Source of the DNA: Euptelea pleiosperma
Lineage: Eukaryota; Streptophyta; Magnoliopsida; Ranunculales; Eupteleaceae
Assembly: GCA_035048495.1 (NCBI GenBank)
Contig: CM068549.1
Coordinates: 17,083,103-17,147,102 of the forward strand
Direction of reading: 5' to 3'
Length of the DNA stretch: 64,000 bases
Part shown: positions 1-11,060 of the stretch, piece after piece
How the letters are laid out: the number at the start of each line of letters is the position of its first letter
Numbering within the stretch: position 1 is the stretch's first letter
Program-made: the position numbers and the translations under genes
Notes under the pieces: model-generated
What the model was told of the DNA's origin: nothing
Seen by the model: only the letters and a program-made list of their open reading frames with translations
The model's database searches: none

Positions 1-51
1 CGGCTCCTAAACAAGTGGATTCTGAACTGAAAGTGATAAATATCCAATTCA

Positions 52-284
52 CCATCGGGTATTTTTTTTTTTTTGTAAGTATAGAATTCATTAAAGGGCA
101 AAAGGAAAACCGATACAAGCGTAAAAGCTAAAGAGGCCGAGATGGCCTACAAGAGGCTGAAGACAAACGAAGAGCAAAAAGGACAAGAAAAAGGAAAAAA
201 AGCTCCAATCACGCATCCCTAGAACATAAGAGATCCCGACAAAAGATAAAAAAGCCCTCTACACTCCTTCGCCATCGGGTATTT
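52..284 (-). mobile_element. Truncated LINE 3' end with target-site duplication
   Basis: A T-run starting near 62 is the reverse complement of a poly(A) tail, and the unit is bounded by a 13-bp direct repeat, CCATCGGGTATTT, at 52-64 and 272-284. The insert of about 207 bp carries no domain but resembles the reverse-oriented tail at 60.9-61.1 kb (both contain a 'ggtcgagatg'-like block and end in 'cctctacact'). This is what target-primed reverse transcription leaves after heavy 5' truncation. Confidence 0.75.
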
Positions 285-348
285 GGCATCCGTATGTTAC
301 ATAAAAATGTGAAAAACTAAATAATAAAATCATTTTCATACTACATTT

Positions 349-627
349 TTGAGAAAGATTGACATCTTTATCACTACCATATATGTCGGTTCCAAGTCCT
401 CTCGATTCAGTTCCAATTCGGACCGGATACTAGTGTACCAGGAATCGAAACCTATAATATACTTCGGCTCTGGGTCCTATCGGTTCCGGGTCTTTTTGGG
501 TTCGGTTCTAATATTGCTAGTCCGAGAACAGGGATACATGGGACCGGTGCCTATCGGGTCTCAATTAATCGGGTACAAATTGATACCCCTACATGTAGAA
601 GATCTCTTTGATGAAAAATCAGCTTGA
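349..627. repeat. GGTTC/GGAACC-rich degenerate repeat
   Basis: The stretch is rich in 'cggttcc', 'gggttcggttc' and 'gaccgg' words and looks like a decayed relative of the GGAACC-rich repeat upstream of CAF1 (37580-37960). It happens to stay open in one frame, but the predicted peptide has no recognisable family and I do not call a gene. Confidence 0.4.
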
Positions 628-696
628 GCAAATGACTTTAACCCTCCTATAAATATATTTATTTTCTTGACTATTGCCAGAAATGGTAAAATTATT

Positions 697-810
697 TGGG
701 TGGTTTTTTTTTTTTTTTTGATAAGTTATATCCGCATTAAACTAAGAAGGGGATAACCCCGCAAAAACAACAGAGGGCCTCCAGAGGACCATCCAATTGG
801 GTGGGTGGTT
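697..810 (-). mobile_element. Very short LINE 3' tail
   Basis: A 16-18 T run followed by 'gataagt...' is the reverse complement of the 3' end of the LINE at 41.9-43.4 kb, which ends '...acttatcaaaaaaaa'. The unit is flanked by the 9-bp repeat TGGGTGGTT at 697-705 and 802-810. Only about 95 bp was inserted. Confidence 0.65.
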
Positions 811-1929
811 ATGACCATCCGATTGGGTTGACTTTTGGTCTAACAAATCTTCTGGGTGGGGTTTGCGAAATGGACACCTTGGATTAAAAGAAATTCGTAA
901 CTATTGTACAGTAAAAGCATGGACTATAGAAAGAATATTAGTATAGGGACTACCCCATGTGTGTCCATAATATCCATAGGCGAAACATTAGGTAGTCCTA
1001 CCTACTCTATATTACGTAATGGTGCATCTTCTTATCAACTTGGATTGTCTAATCTGTGGACCTCATGTGAGAGACCTCTTAGACAATTAAGATTTTGCCA
1101 TTATGTTTTCAGCCGTCGGGAAAGAAACAATTGGTTGATTTGTTAAGATCATTCGATGGGACTAAATTTTGGCCTACCAAGTCCACAAGTTGGACATTTT
1201 GGATTGACAAGAATACTCCCCACATGTATGGTAGATGACTATACTACTAAAAGTATGGTAGCCCAGTACTACCACACTTACAATAGTTCTTATACTGATG
1301 AACTTGAACCTTTTCAATTAGTAGGAACCTAGTAAAACATATTTATTACACAATGCCAGCGCATCTAAACGTTAAACACAATTTAGTGTAATGTATCTTA
1401 TCATACTAGTGTGTATCAATGGGAAAAATATTATTTATTATAAATGGTTTTAAGGTTTAATTGCTTTAAACATCTTTTTTAAGCTTATTTATGCATTAAA
1501 GTCATTATTTCGAGACTGTTTCAATTTATCTTGCCAATTTTCTAACGCTCGAGAATGTTTCGTTTTGTCGTGGGGTTTTGTCTAAGTTTTTCACCTAACC
1601 AAAACATACCTCAAGACCAATATTTGGAACCTGGACTACAGTATGGAGACCTTGTAATATTATAAATATAATAATATGGTAAAGTCCCATGATCCCTATA
1701 TGTAAGTGTAACATACATTAATATTCACATAAAAGGGTCAAATAACTATATGAATCTTTGAAAGATGCTTCTCAAATCCACCCCTTCCAATGATTTTGAA
1801 TGTTAATGTGCAAGACCAGATCCTAGACTAACTCTTTGAAACTGGGATCTGGTCCTACATGTTAACATTCAAAACCACTGAAAAGGGGTATATCATATAT
1901 GGGTCAGGATATTCTTACACATATTTTTA
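811..1929. other. Gene-free AT-rich stretch
   Basis: No protein family, RNA gene or clear repeat boundary was recognised on either strand. A short open frame around 904-1146 encodes nothing recognisable. A weak local inverted pair is visible around 1800-1870 ('agaccagatcctag' versus 'gggatctggtcc'), perhaps the arms of a small decayed MITE. Confidence 0.5.
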
Positions 1930-2340
1930 CACGACTTTGTGGGGCCTACATGGAGATGATTTAGGGGCTGACTTTTGGTGAAGATGATCTCCTAACCATG
2001 GTGATCATACTCAAAAAATTAGCCCGTCTGAAATTTCTAACCTTATCAAATGTGAACATAAAGTTAATGATGAAATGGACAATCTAAAATTCTTAAACTT
2101 GCAATCCACTTTTCACAAGGCTAAAAATGTTAGTATTGGCTTTCTTTTGCTTAGGATGATCTCCAGAAATGTTCAAAATACTGCAGGTGTCATTTACACA
2201 TAGAGGGTTGGCGTGGCCAATCCCCACCATCCATTTGATATACAATCCTTTGGATCCATGGTTCAAAATCTCGGGATCGCCCCTGGCAATACAAAAAACC
2301 ATTCTGACTTGGATGTCACCAAGGATCATTTGTATTGCCT
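1930..2340. repeat. MITE-like remnant ('gatgatctcc' family)
   Basis: The block shares phrases with other elements in the window: 'gatgatctcc...ccatggtgatc', 'cagccc(g/a)t.tgaaatttctaacc', and 'caatccacttttcacaaggct'. The same words occur at 18.35-18.70 kb and 24.62-24.87 kb. A second family ('ccatggttcaaaatctcggg') begins near 2255. Ends are too decayed to set exact limits. Confidence 0.45.
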
Positions 2341-3169
2341 GAGTTGACGACGATACAGACTAGATGAGGGGCAGTAATAGTGCGCACGTCCCCTTCTCTC
2401 CTTTCTCCCATTTTTCTCTCTCTCTTCACGCCCTACTCTTCTTCTTCTTCTTTTTCTTCTTCTTCTTCCTATTTTTCTACTTTATTACAAGGAAACCCTA
2501 ATTAAACCAATATAATATTAGAACTGGTTTGATTTTCGCATTTTTCTTGGATTTTTCTTGGGTTTCCTTTTTCTTTCTTTTGATGTTTGGAGTACTGTGT
2601 TGAAGAATCTCTTTACATGTTAAAAGAAAAAGAGATTCATGAAGCATTTAGATTTTATTTACTCCAGTTTCATGATTCTTCATGGAAACAATTGTGTTTG
2701 TCGTAGGTTATGAAGGTGTGGTGCCCCGTTGCTTGTGCCGTTCATGTTTTGCGATCTAAGTAATCGTGAACAATTCTCTGAGAATAGTATCTCCTCCATG
2801 AACACCTCGTGAACAGTGCTAGATTATTGGAAAATTGGCTAGTGAACAGTACTGCATGAACAGTGTTGTAAGTGGTTTATTTGGTTGCTTTTTAGGGCCC
2901 GTTTGGTAATGATTATGAGGATGATAATGGTTTATTAACCCCTCAGCCCGTAATTGATTATCAACATCAATAAATGAGTTTGGTGAGAATAGACAAAAAC
3001 CATTTTTTTCATAATGATAAATCGCTTTCTCTTTAAAATCATAAAAAAAAACCTACTTATATAATGATAATTGATTTCTCTCTACCTCTATCTCCCCTCT
3101 TCGTTCTCTTCATCATAACCACCACCTTTGTTGTCAGTGCTCCCTTTCATTGTTGCCACTAGAGCATGA
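2341..3169. other. Pyrimidine-rich stretch, no gene recognised
   Basis: 2385-2470 is strongly CT-biased with (CTT)n runs, resembling a plant 5'-UTR Y-patch, but no coding exon that I can recognise follows. 2895-2990 has a 'gcccgtttggtaatgattatgagg' start typical of decayed hAT-like MITE ends. Confidence 0.4.
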
Positions 3170-3440
3170 AATGGGGTGGGTCAAACCCAAAATCTGATCG
3201 GATTCGAACCTGTATTTAATGGGTTTGGATCGTTTAAATACAATTCGAATGGTCGGATATGGATCCAAGTAAATTAATTTGACTCGGTTTCGGATCGGAT
3301 TCAAATCTTGGTGTTATGTATTCGAATTAGGTTGAATATTAGGTTTGGGAGTTGGATCCTTTCTAAAATGTCATTTTGTAGTGGATCCAACCTATATTCA
3401 AAATATGAGTTGGATCTAGATATTCCCATCCGACCCGGAT
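3170..3440. repeat. GGATC/GGATCC-rich dispersed repeat
   Basis: Words such as 'cggattcgaacc', 'atggatccaa', 'ttggatct' and 'gacccggatc' recur. The same type of sequence, with longer matches between themselves, lies at 15.33-15.66 kb and 17.10-17.34 kb. It abuts the truncated copia element that follows. Confidence 0.45.
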
Positions 3441-3465
3441 CTAAATATGGATTCTCACTTGCTAA

Positions 3466-4245
3466 TCTTCGTACTTCTTATCATCTATCGGTGGTGGATC
3501 TTCAATGAGAAACTTCGATTTTTTCTTGGCACAAAAAACTTTTAACATAGTGAGACCATGGAAGATAGTTGGTGCCATTCAACTTCATAGATATCATCTA
3601 AGCACCAATACCATCCCATGCAGGACACTTGCCATCAATAGAAACACCCGAAGCACTTGAATTGGCTATCTAGAGGATGTAAAAAACCAAGTTTCACATG
3701 GGATGTCAGAAAAATCCCAAACGAGACGCAAACAATCCCTAAAATCAATCTAGGGAGGGCGGCAAGGGTAGGTAGACACACCTGCTTATGGTTTTTGAAA
3801 AAATCAAAAACCCAACAGAGCTTCGGGAGAGAGATATGGTGAAAAAAGATCAACTTCTGCTTGGAGCATCAAAAAATTCTCAAACAGCTTCAAACAATTA
3901 CTAAAAACAAGTTAGGAGGGTCGGCAAGGGTAGAAGAACACTCCACCTTCAAATCTTGGAGAAACACAAAAACCCAAAATATCTCCCTAGACGAGCAAAA
4001 AACTGAAACCTACACCTTAGGGCTTTAAACCATATGCGGAAGCTTCGCGACCTTCAGAAACATCAACAACAACACCAAACAAACCCTAGATACACGTCTA
4101 GGTGTAAAAAAACAATTTCTAAAGTTTTGTTTGTACAAAAACCTTAGAAACTTTATTCTCACTTGAAGAAAATGAAGGAAAAAGAAGAAAGGATGGGAAA
4201 AAAGGAAGTATTAGGGTTCTTAGGATCAAATATGCCCTGATACCA
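3466..4245 (-). mobile_element. Truncated copia leader and gag start
   Basis: Reading the minus strand away from the LTR at 4246-4723, a primer-binding-site-like TGGTATCAG abuts the LTR, then comes a leader of about 600 bp, then a peptide with the motif LNGTNYLPWS near 3560-3590. That motif is typical of the N-terminal gag domain of plant Ty1/copia elements (Retrotran_gag_3 type). The frame soon breaks with stops and the element ends near 3460. The leader holds a diverged internal duplication ('cctacccttgccg' near 3775 and 3930). It is dead. Confidence 0.7.
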
Positions 4246-4723
4246 TGTTAGAAGTAAAGTCCTAGGGTTTGAGAGAAGAAAGAGAAGAGAATAGAGAAAG
4301 AGAGAGAGTCACGAACTAGGGTAGTTCGGCCTCCTCATTGTAATATATATACTAGTCACTTAAGTGGTGTGTATTGTTGTTTGAGGTTGTCACCAATATG
4401 CTAAAGATTGAGAGAGAGAGATAATAGAGGTTGAGAGAAGGAGAGATTAGGGTTTGAGAGAGAATGGGGAGATTGAAGTGAATATTCAATCTCCCATAAG
4501 TAATATTTATAAGTAGGGGAAACCCCTTCTACAAGTAAAGGAGAAATCGTGTGGGTCAAGTGGGGGAACACCACTTAACCCACTAACATGAAATAAAGAG
4601 ATTGTGGGTTAAGTGGATGGGCCCATCACTTTACCCATAAGCAATAGAGAATAAACCCCACGTGGGGTAGTGGAACGCAGCCCACTAAGAACACCCCCAC
4701 GTGGGTGTACATAGAATCTAACA
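4246..4723 (-). mobile_element. Copia-type LTR
   Basis: The 478-bp segment starts TGTTAGA and ends TCTAACA, giving the TG...CA ends and short terminal inverted repeat expected of an LTR. On the minus strand it is followed immediately by TGGTATCAG, which matches the primer-binding site complementary to initiator tRNA-Met used by many copia elements. The partner LTR is absent because the element is truncated near 3460. Confidence 0.75.
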
Positions 4724-5577
4724 GTGTGGGCTCACTTACATTAATAGAACATATGGGCCCAACACTCTACATAAAGCCCAACCCTTGTTAGCAATCATCC
4801 ATTTAATTCGCGATTAATTCACGAATTTTACGTTTTTTTCAAGAAAAGTTTTATTCGTCAGAATATTTGAATAATTCGGAACAATTCGGATTTTTTCAAG
4901 CTCAGACGAATTGAACGTGTTTTTTAGATTTTTTGAAAAATTCTTTGAAAAAATCGGTCAAAAAACAACGGGTATTCTCAGAAGAACAACATTCCATACC
5001 CGTTGTTTTTTCTCTGTCCCTCCATCACTCTACCACTTCGGTAGATCTTAAGCGATAGCCCCTCCTACGTACAATGGATGCCATTAACCTAGGCCATGGG
5101 CCTTTTTGATCACCTATTGACCCCCTAAGTATATTTCCCCCTTATCTTCTAGTCCTATTTATACAACTCAAACTCCCTTAACTATCACTTATTTCTCCGA
5201 TATGGGATTAAAGTAGAAAAAACAAAAATTGCTTGAACCACAAGTCCTTATGTTTTATTTAGCTAAAGATAAAAATAATTAGAACAAAACGTGTTTTTTT
5301 AGTTGATTCAACTTAAGTAATTTATTGACTCCCTTTCAACATGTACCGAATTTTTGGTAACTATATTACATTGGACTAGGGTAACTATATTATTAAATAT
5401 ATTGACTCCCGTTCAAAATTTACCGAATTTTTGGTTTTCGAATTTTTAAAGTGAGACGTATAAAACACGTATAAACTGTATGCCGCATATTTGCCGTTTG
5501 GTGAATTTTTTACCGGATTTTTTAAATGCAAAATTGAATAAAACTCGAATTTTTGCCGTATTCCGAATTGCTAACTC
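4724..5577. other. Gene-free AT-rich repeats
   Basis: No gene was recognised. 4800-4960 and 5400-5570 contain many 'aattcgga', 'cgaattttt' and 'attcacgaattt' words, similar to 54.29-54.61 kb inside an IDN2/FDM intron. An imperfect inverted pair ('aaaaaacaacgggta' / 'tacccgttgtttttt') lies near 4965-5010. Confidence 0.45.
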
Positions 5578-6796
5578 CCACCCGTTAGGGTCGACGCCCT
5601 AGCCCTGCTTAGCTGAGATTGCCTTTCTCCATAAGCTCTCCCTTTCGACTCCAAATCTCCAAACCCATTTACCTAGCAAAGCGTTGTTCATGATCTTGAT
5701 ATGCCGGACACCAAGCCCGCCCTCTTTCTTATGGGACGAGGGTGTGGAAAGGCATCTCCAAGCTGACAGGGGTGATCAGAAATGGTAGCACATTCAAAGT
5801 AGGGAATGGTGATAAAGTTAGATTCTGGGATGACAGGTGGTGTGGGGATCTTCCTCTCAGAGAAGAATTTTCGTTGATTTATGCCATCTCGACCAAGAAA
5901 GGAGACTCGGTCCGAGTCGTCTCGTCCTACGACAACGGCGCCCTCTCTTGGGATCTGGGCCTTAGAAGAAGGATCAATGATTGGGAGTTGGATTCTGTAG
6001 CTGAGTTTCTTAATCGGCTAGAGGGGGTTAATCTCACGAATAGACAGGAGGATAGTAGATGGTGGATTGAAGATCCCAAGGGCAAGTTCTCAGTGAAATC
6101 GCTTTACAAGTCTCTTTCGGGCTCTCCTTCCAATATGTTCCCAGCCAATCGCATCTGGAAGACCCCCATCCCCTCAAAAGTCAAATTCTTTGTTTGGTGT
6201 GCCATGTTGGACAAGGTTCTTTTGGTGGAGAAGCTTAAAAAGCGGGGTTTTCTCATGCCTAATAGATGCATTCTATGCTGCCGCGACGAGGAAATGACCG
6301 ATCACTTGCTCATCCATTGTAATATGACCAGGAACATTTGGGAAAGTTTCTTGAGCCTATTTGGTATGTCATGGGTACTCCCTAGGTCTGTCTTCAACTT
6401 GTTCACAGGATGGCACTCGTTAGCTTTTTCTGATAGTGGTCGTATTCTATAGAGGCTCATCCCCTTTGCCATCTGCTGGGAGGTGTGGAAAGAGAGAAAT
6501 CTCCGTATTTTCGAAGACAAGATGGTAGACGTGGAGAAGATTATCCTGAAGATAAAAGCTACTGTTTATTCCTGGGGTTCAGTCATTCCAGAACTTCAAA
6601 CCTTTAGATTTGAAGATTTTGTGTGTCGATGGAGTCGTTTGATTCTCTAGCTTGTTGCTTCTCCCTTTGTTTTGGGCGCCTGTGCCTACTTTTGCTTTGT
6701 GCCTAGCTCTTGTCCTGTCTGTCGTTGTACAGTTTTGGGGGCCTTCTTAGCCCCGTTTTAATTAATTTACATATTTTACCGATCAAAAAAAAAAAA
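5578..6796 (+). mobile_element. L1-type LINE, 5'-truncated with inverted 5' segment
   Basis: 5742-6452 encodes 236 residues of the C-terminal part of a plant L1 ORF2. It has the zf-RVT (zinc-binding reverse transcriptase) module, including 'GNGDKVRFWDDRWCGD', 'IPSKVKFFVWCAMLDK' and a CxxC...H...HC cluster near residues 178-192. After one stop the same frame runs on to about 6650, then a 3' UTR and A12 at 6785-6796. The part that should precede it (GKWVWRF...LWRKAI) lies at about 5590-5731 on the opposite strand, so the element is inverted at its 5' end. I found no convincing target-site duplication. The element is inactive: reverse transcriptase core and endonuclease are absent. Confidence 0.85.
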
Positions 6797-7825
6797 GCCC
6801 AACTATATAATATAAACATAAAGAAAATAAACTAAGAACTCCAACATAATACATATTTAAACTACAAGATAAAATTATAGCCCTTTTCTATCGTGTCATA
6901 CTTTCAACAAGTTGAGAAGATCGTATCCATGTCGATACGACACAACACCGGATACTCCTCCGACACGTATCCTTCATAAAAAGTTGAAAAAATTAGAAAA
7001 AATGAAAATTTTGAACTACAAAATAGGATACTCGTATCCGTGTCCCTGATTTTGGAAAATGTCGAGTCGTATCCCCGCTTCCCGTATACGTGTCTGTATC
7101 CGTATCCGTATCTGGGCATCATAGATATCTAGTACACTCTATTAGGCAATCTTAATTAGTCAATCGTCATGGAGCATAGTAGTGTAGATGTTAGAATTTT
7201 AACACTAAAACTCAGGACTCATGTAAAAGGATTTTTCTTTTGTAGAGGAATAGGGTAAGCTACCACTTCAAACTTCATAAACATTACCAAGGGTAATTAA
7301 CTTGGTAAGGAAAGATATCGAGTCAAACCAACCTTATAAACCCTTTTCTAACAAAACATCTAGACTTAAGGTTAACTACAAAAAGGAGAAACAATTTTTT
7401 GAATTTTTGTCTAATAATAAAAAAATAGTAACCCCCAGGGATTTTATATTGTGGATTAAACAAACATGACAGAGTTTGATTCCAAACGCCATTTGAAAGA
7501 TATTTAAATTTTGTTTAGCCAAACGTGTCAGAAACCTTAGGTTATGAAAAAGACACATTTCTAGTTTTTCACATTTGAGTAAGGTCAAATTGAGAAGCTA
7601 AAGAAAAATTAAGGAGCATAACTGATAAGAATCATAAGAGCATCCAAACTACAAAAACCCAGAAAAGAGAAGCTTTAAGTTCCAACTTTTTGAGACAAAA
7701 TTGGCTAAATCTAATGAGTTTCCATTATCTATTCCAATACATAAAATCCATTCAGGTGAACGACTCCAACAACGACAAAACATAATAGGTAATATGCAAT
7801 TTCAGGGTTGATGTACTTGTGGTCA
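6797..7825. other. No gene; GTATCC-rich repeat at 6.9-7.1 kb
   Basis: 6895-7125 is full of 'gtatccg', 'cgatacg' and 'cgtatcc' words, forming many small inverted pairs. Similar sequence lies at 9.2-9.3 kb and 61.1-61.2 kb, so it is a dispersed repeat. The rest is AT-rich with no coding or RNA signal that I recognise. Confidence 0.45.
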
Positions 7826-8035
7826 AAGGCATCCCCAGAGTGCAAGGGCTTGTTCTTTGAAGACTTTGTCTTCTTCTGGGATCTTATATGTGCTTGGGAT
7901 GGGAGTTAATTGGGGTCCCGGTTGTTTTTGCTTGTTTTGTCTTTGTCTAGCGTAGGTCATCTCGACCTCTCTACCTAAGGCTGCTTGTTTCCTTTGGCTT
8001 CGTCCTTAATAAAGCTTTTACTTATAAATAAAAGA
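7826..8035 (+). mobile_element. LINE 3' end fragment
   Basis: The 5' part still encodes the end of a plant L1 ORF2 ('FFEDFVFF'-like residues). It is followed by a 3' UTR with 'gtcatctcgacctctctac' and 'tggcttcgtcc', then an A-rich tail near 8005-8040. The tail region is the complement of the tails at 52-284 and 60.89-61.10 kb, so all three come from one LINE family. Confidence 0.65.
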
Positions 8036-8164
8036 AAAAACAGTTCTCTTCAATAGTTTTTAGACCATAATTTCACCCTTATCTTCGTTTTTACAAGGGG
8101 AGACCTCCATCCAGACCTATATAAGGGCTTCCCTCCCTCCCCACATTCTCATCACCTTATCACA

Positions 8165-8990
8165 AATTCACAATCATCATTCTAAGCCTTATTTCAACTA
8201 TATGGAGTCGGCTCCACGAACCCTATTTCTTCATTCAATTCTATCTGAAATCGTGTATTCCGTTAAGACAAGTTTCTTGAAATCTGCTATGACTACCTCA
8301 ATCCACGTCCTTTTTGGCCTTCCCTCACCCTTTGAGAACCTTCAACCTGCACATTACTTCTCATTGGTATTGTCATCAATTTTCATTGTACATGACCAAA
8401 CCAACTCAATCGACTGTCCCTTGTTTTATCACCTATTAGGCCTACTATATTTTCACGAATACATTCTTTTCTGATTTTATCTTTCCTAGTCTTTTCATTC
8501 ATTCATCCATCTCAACACCCGCATCTCAGCTATGTTCATTCTATGAAAACACTGTTTCTTGATTGCTATCATTCTAATCCATAAAGCATAGTCGATCTTA
8601 TAATTTTTCTTTTGGTTCGATTTGTATACATCGGAAGCACATCTCCACTTTAACCACCCAGCTCTAATTCTATGAGCAACATCCTCCTAAATCTCTCCCT
8701 AATTATGGATAATTTTCCAAGATAACAAAAATGGTTTCTTCAAAGTAAATCCTAGCCATCTATTTCAACTAAAACATCATCTCCATATGTGTCCGTACTA
8801 AAGTTGCAATACATATACTCTTTCTAAATCCCTTAGACTCAACGCATTCCTTCAAAGTTTTGATTTTGCACTCACTTCCTTTGTAGTCTCATCACCTAAC
8901 ACTATGTCATCTACAAATAATATAGACCAAGGAAACTCCACTTTGATATGAGTAGTTACTTCGTCTATAACTAGAGCAAACCCCCATTCT
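8165..8990 (-). mobile_element. RTE-type LINE fragment
   Basis: On the minus strand the decayed frames give the RTE reverse transcriptase tail: a 'LFVDDIVLGDET'-like catalytic block near 8890-8925, then 'AEMRVLRWM', 'GDKTRDSRLSWFGHV' and finally a 'PTPY' end near 8200. The same order is seen in the plus-strand copy at 40.6-41.66 kb. Many stops and frameshifts make it inactive. The 5' half (endonuclease and most fingers) is missing. Confidence 0.8.
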
Positions 8991-9589
8991 TATTACTTGC
9001 AATCCTCAAATCTCTCTTAGATTTTCATCCCTGGTGGTTCTCAATTTCATTTATTTCGTTTTGCACTTTCATGTTGAAGTTCCAATATTTTTCATACAAA
9101 GTTCAAGTAATCCAACAAAGTACAGGATTCTATTAAGCCTTGAGAGAGTTCAAACAACTTACCAACCTATGTTACCCAAATATGGCAAGGACATGGGATT
9201 GATGTAGTGTGGATACCACATTTACACTGAATTGCAGCATCCGATACAGATACAACACCCATTTTGAAGTATCTAGGTAACATAGTTTCTTCCAACCTTC
9301 CAAGGAATTTCCAACAAAATTCTACAACATCTAAAGCTCACTCCTCTAGAATTCAAATAAATTTTATGACCCTTTAGTCAAGTTACCTTAATAGATAAGG
9401 ATATACTAACTGGTTGTTATACAACACTACATATCGTTGTAGTGACAACAAATTGAAATGTCAAACGATCACATGTATATAGACTTGCTTTTTAATTCCA
9501 TGAATTCACTTGTGCATGCACCACCATCATGAATACATATTGCAAAGTTGGTTATATAAAGTCATATTTTATTGTAATGTCAATTCCAT
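8991..9589. other. No gene recognised
   Basis: The stretch is AT-rich, with a patch at 9205-9290 ('catccgatacagatac') related to the GTATCC-rich dispersed repeat. No domain or RNA gene was found on either strand. Confidence 0.5.
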
Positions 9590-11060
9590 GACAATTGTAT
9601 GTCATGTTGTATTTGTCATTGTCTACTCCAAGTCATGTAATATCTGAGAGAGATAATGCATGAAGAACAAAGCTGCATTGGATCAAGCTGTACTGGTAAA
9701 TCATCCGATCCAACACTTCAAGGAAGATCAAACAAAGTACTTCAAGCTCATCAAGATCAAGGTGAAGGCATTTGCTAAATATTGGAGTGTTCAAAGACAT
9801 CCCAAGATGATCCAAACTCAAAAGGTATATCAGGTTTGTGTCTATACATTAATCTTCACTTACTTGGACTTTATTGGTTTAACTCCGTATTGACCTTAGG
9901 CTAGTTCCTTGTTAGGACAATGAAATATCCATCCACATACATCATATAATATAGCATTGGATAGATAATTTCATTAGCTTTCCAACAAGCTTTGAATCAC
10001 CCAAATCGGACTTCGGGAGCAAAAGTTATGACCGTTTTACCAAACGGGTCCCGTTTTTTTTTTTGAAGCGGGGTTGACCAAAGTCTTTTGGGACGCCCGC
10101 GCTTACATACCTTTCTGTCCCTGCGAAGTTCTCAGAGCACGGGCGATCGAGATAACTTCGGTCGATCCCGCTCCTATTTTGAGTGATTTTTGACCGTTTG
10201 AAAGCCTTTTCATGGGTACTATTTATACCCCTTTTAGCCTATTTCGTATAGAACTTTTGCAAGCTTATACTTAGCCTATAGTGAGCAAACCCTAACTCTA
10301 GATAAGTTGTTTGGTTGAGACCAAATCTCCCCATAGCTTCAATTGCTTTGAAAAACCTTATTGGAGATTTAGTTGGTGCGTTTGGAACGACTTCTACATC
10401 TTTGACGAGACTTCACATGTCAAGGGAGTCGTTTGGTTCTTGAAATAGCTTTCATCGAAGCTTCATCGCCTCTATATTCTTCGTCTAAAGATGTAAGATT
10501 TGTTTGATTTGGTTTAGCCTATTAAGAGGCATTAATTGTGATTAAATTGCTATAAACCCCAAATCATTTAGAGTCGTAGTGAGTCGTTACTCACTTTGGA
10601 ATCGTTGGGAGAAATCCCTTGAGAGCTGCATTGTACCTGACTCTGCTTGACCTGGAGCATAATTAGGCGTTGACCGGCTTGACCTAGAGCGTAAATAGGC
10701 GTTGAGAGAAGCGATTCTCTCGTTGTTAGGTTAGTTGGATTTCTAACCTTTGTTATTCAATTGTAATAGTGTAATACTTGATTGAATAGTGGAGTCTTGC
10801 TCCTTGAGAGCATTGAAAGTGGATGTAGGTGTGTGAACACCGAACCACTATAAATCTCCTATGTCGTGGTTTGCATATTTTCTCTTTATCTCTTTTATCA
10901 TATCTTTTGGTTGCTTCACGTTATATTATTTCTGTGGATGTGAATGCAACGGACTAGGAATTGAACTGGACTTTAATATTAATCCGCAAAGAATTTTTAA
11001 GAACCCGAACATAGTCAGTCCTATTCTCTCCCCCCTCCCCCCCTCTAGGACATTCATCGT
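9590..11060 (+). mobile_element. Probable copia (SIRE/Maximus-like) LTR remnant
   Basis: The last 350 bp has the texture of large copia LTRs of this group: 'gtgtgaacaccgaaccac', a T-rich 'tttctctttatctc' stretch and a C-run ('cccccctcccccccctctagg'-like) near 11030-11050 where the LTR normally meets the internal region. No tRNA-binding site follows and no partner LTR is present. The open frames at 9660 and 10861 lie inside this non-coding texture. The left limit is uncertain. Confidence 0.4.

Noticed and set aside
4746..6806. Target-site duplication GCCCAAC around the 5.6-kb LINE (near 4777 and 6797)
   Set aside because: The left copy is about 800 bp away from the LINE's 5' limit, so it cannot be its target duplication without a further insertion that I cannot demonstrate.
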